From NCBI GenBank assembly GCA_963663135.2, contig CAXXRM010000005.1, positions 372,001 through 436,000 on the forward strand: a stretch of 64,000 nt of DNA, read 5' to 3'. A program made the translations under genes and the position numbers. The notes below the pieces were generated by a model. That model was not told where the DNA came from. It searched no databases and saw only the letters and a list, made by a program, of their open reading frames with translations. Below are positions 63,461 through 64,000 of the stretch, piece by piece. Position 1 is the first letter of the stretch. Each line of letters begins with the position of its first letter. Source of the stretch: Io17-Chloro-G2 sp963663135. Its GTDB lineage: Bacteria; Chloroflexota; Dehalococcoidia; Lucifugimonadales; UBA3495.

Positions 63461-64000
63461 TTGACAACCACACTGACTATTTCGGCTGATTCCCACGTAA
63501 ACGAACCCGGCGACCTGTGGCAAGAACGCATTGGCAAGAAGTGGGGCGTCAGGGCTCCCCATATTGTCAAAGACGCCGGGTCCATACCCGGTGATTACAT
63601 TGTCATGGACGGATTGCCGCCGGCCCAGATGGGCCAGGGCGTCGGCGCCGGGAAAACCGGCGAACAGTTCGTCAAGATCCAGATGAATATTGACTACGAG
63701 CGTGACGTCATTCCGGCCGGCTATGACCCTTCCGAGCGGTTGAAGGCGATGGAACAGGACGGCATGAGCGCCGAGTTGCTGATTCCCACCATCACCGGCC
63801 GGATGTTTTCTCTCAAGAACGCCGAGTTGCAGCGAGACGGGTTCACCGTTTTCAACGATTGGGTCGCCGATTTCAGCACCTATTCGCCCAACCGGCTCAT
63901 ACCCACCGCCTGCATTTCAACCTACGACGCCCAGGAAGCGGCCAAGGAAGTGGAGCGTTGCGCCGCTATGGGACACAAGATGGCGATAATCTGGCATACC
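63461..64000 (+). CDS. Amidohydrolase family 2 protein, partial (runs off the window)
   Basis: The first 180 residues of a further ACMSD-like protein. TTG 63461 is preceded by AAGGAGG. It begins with TTLTISADSHVNEPGD, the metal-site SADSHV motif of this subfamily, and continues with YDPSERLKAMEQDGMSAELL and VFNDWVADFSTYSPNRLIPT. It is probably cotranscribed with the gene at 62241. The 3' part lies beyond the window. Confidence 0.85.
   Translation, partial: MTTTLTISADSHVNEPGDLWQERIGKKWGVRAPHIVKDAGSIPGDYIVMDGLPPAQMGQGVGAGKTGEQFVKIQMNIDYERDVIPAGYDPSERLKAMEQDGMSAELLIPTITGRMFSLKNAELQRDGFTVFNDWVADFSTYSPNRLIPTACISTYDAQEAAKEVERCAAMGHKMAIIWHT

Overview
The window most resembles a chromosomal segment of an uncultivated Chloroflexota bacterium (Dehalococcoidia / SAR202 type). 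This is an inference, because no ribosomal or marker gene is present. It rests on GC-rich genes, lipoproteins whose lipobox is followed by an Ala/Pro/Glu-rich linker, and many Rieske oxygenases, amidohydrolases, amidases and solute transporters of the kind known from that group. No rRNA, convincing tRNA or CRISPR array was seen.

The layout has three parts. (1) Positions 1-15000 are a metabolic and regulatory stretch: an MFS transporter, an aminopeptidase C / amidase pair, a TctC-like substrate-binding lipoprotein, small proteins, a membrane protein fused to a PI-PLC-like domain, a NarL-type two-component pair and an amidohydrolase. (2) Positions 15200-42500 are an accessory island rich in insertion sequences (IS1595-like, IS3 remnants, IS21, IS110, IS1182). 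Between them lie defence-type genes: a DNA methyltransferase fused to an HNH nuclease directly followed by a DUF4062-like/STAND NTPase, a SIR2-domain protein coupled to a 924-residue protein of unknown family, a remnant of a three-Cys-motif partner protein, a DGQHR/DndB-like protein, a DEDDh exonuclease, a broken DUF4268-type protein, a Cys-rich protein, a PAS-LuxR regulator and an LRR lipoprotein. (3) Positions 42500-64000 are catabolic. A minus-strand operon encodes an oxygenase beta subunit, a small protein, two Rieske alpha subunits and an SDR. A plus-strand block encodes all parts of a Dpp/Opp-type ABC transporter, two phthalate-oxygenase-like Rieske proteins, a Gfo/Idh/MocA dehydrogenase and two amidohydrolases, interrupted by an IS630 element.

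The catabolic genes fit together as uptake (ABC transporter), ring dihydroxylation (Rieske oxygenases), rearomatising dehydrogenation (SDR or Gfo/Idh/MocA) and hydrolysis or decarboxylation (amidohydrolases). The substrate is unknown; a phthalate-like aromatic acid is the best analogy for the plus-strand block. The island looks like a defence hot spot repeatedly hit by transposons. At least seven genes are split by single frameshifts or a stop codon. Some may be sequencing errors, some real decay and some programmed recoding, so breakpoints are given individually.
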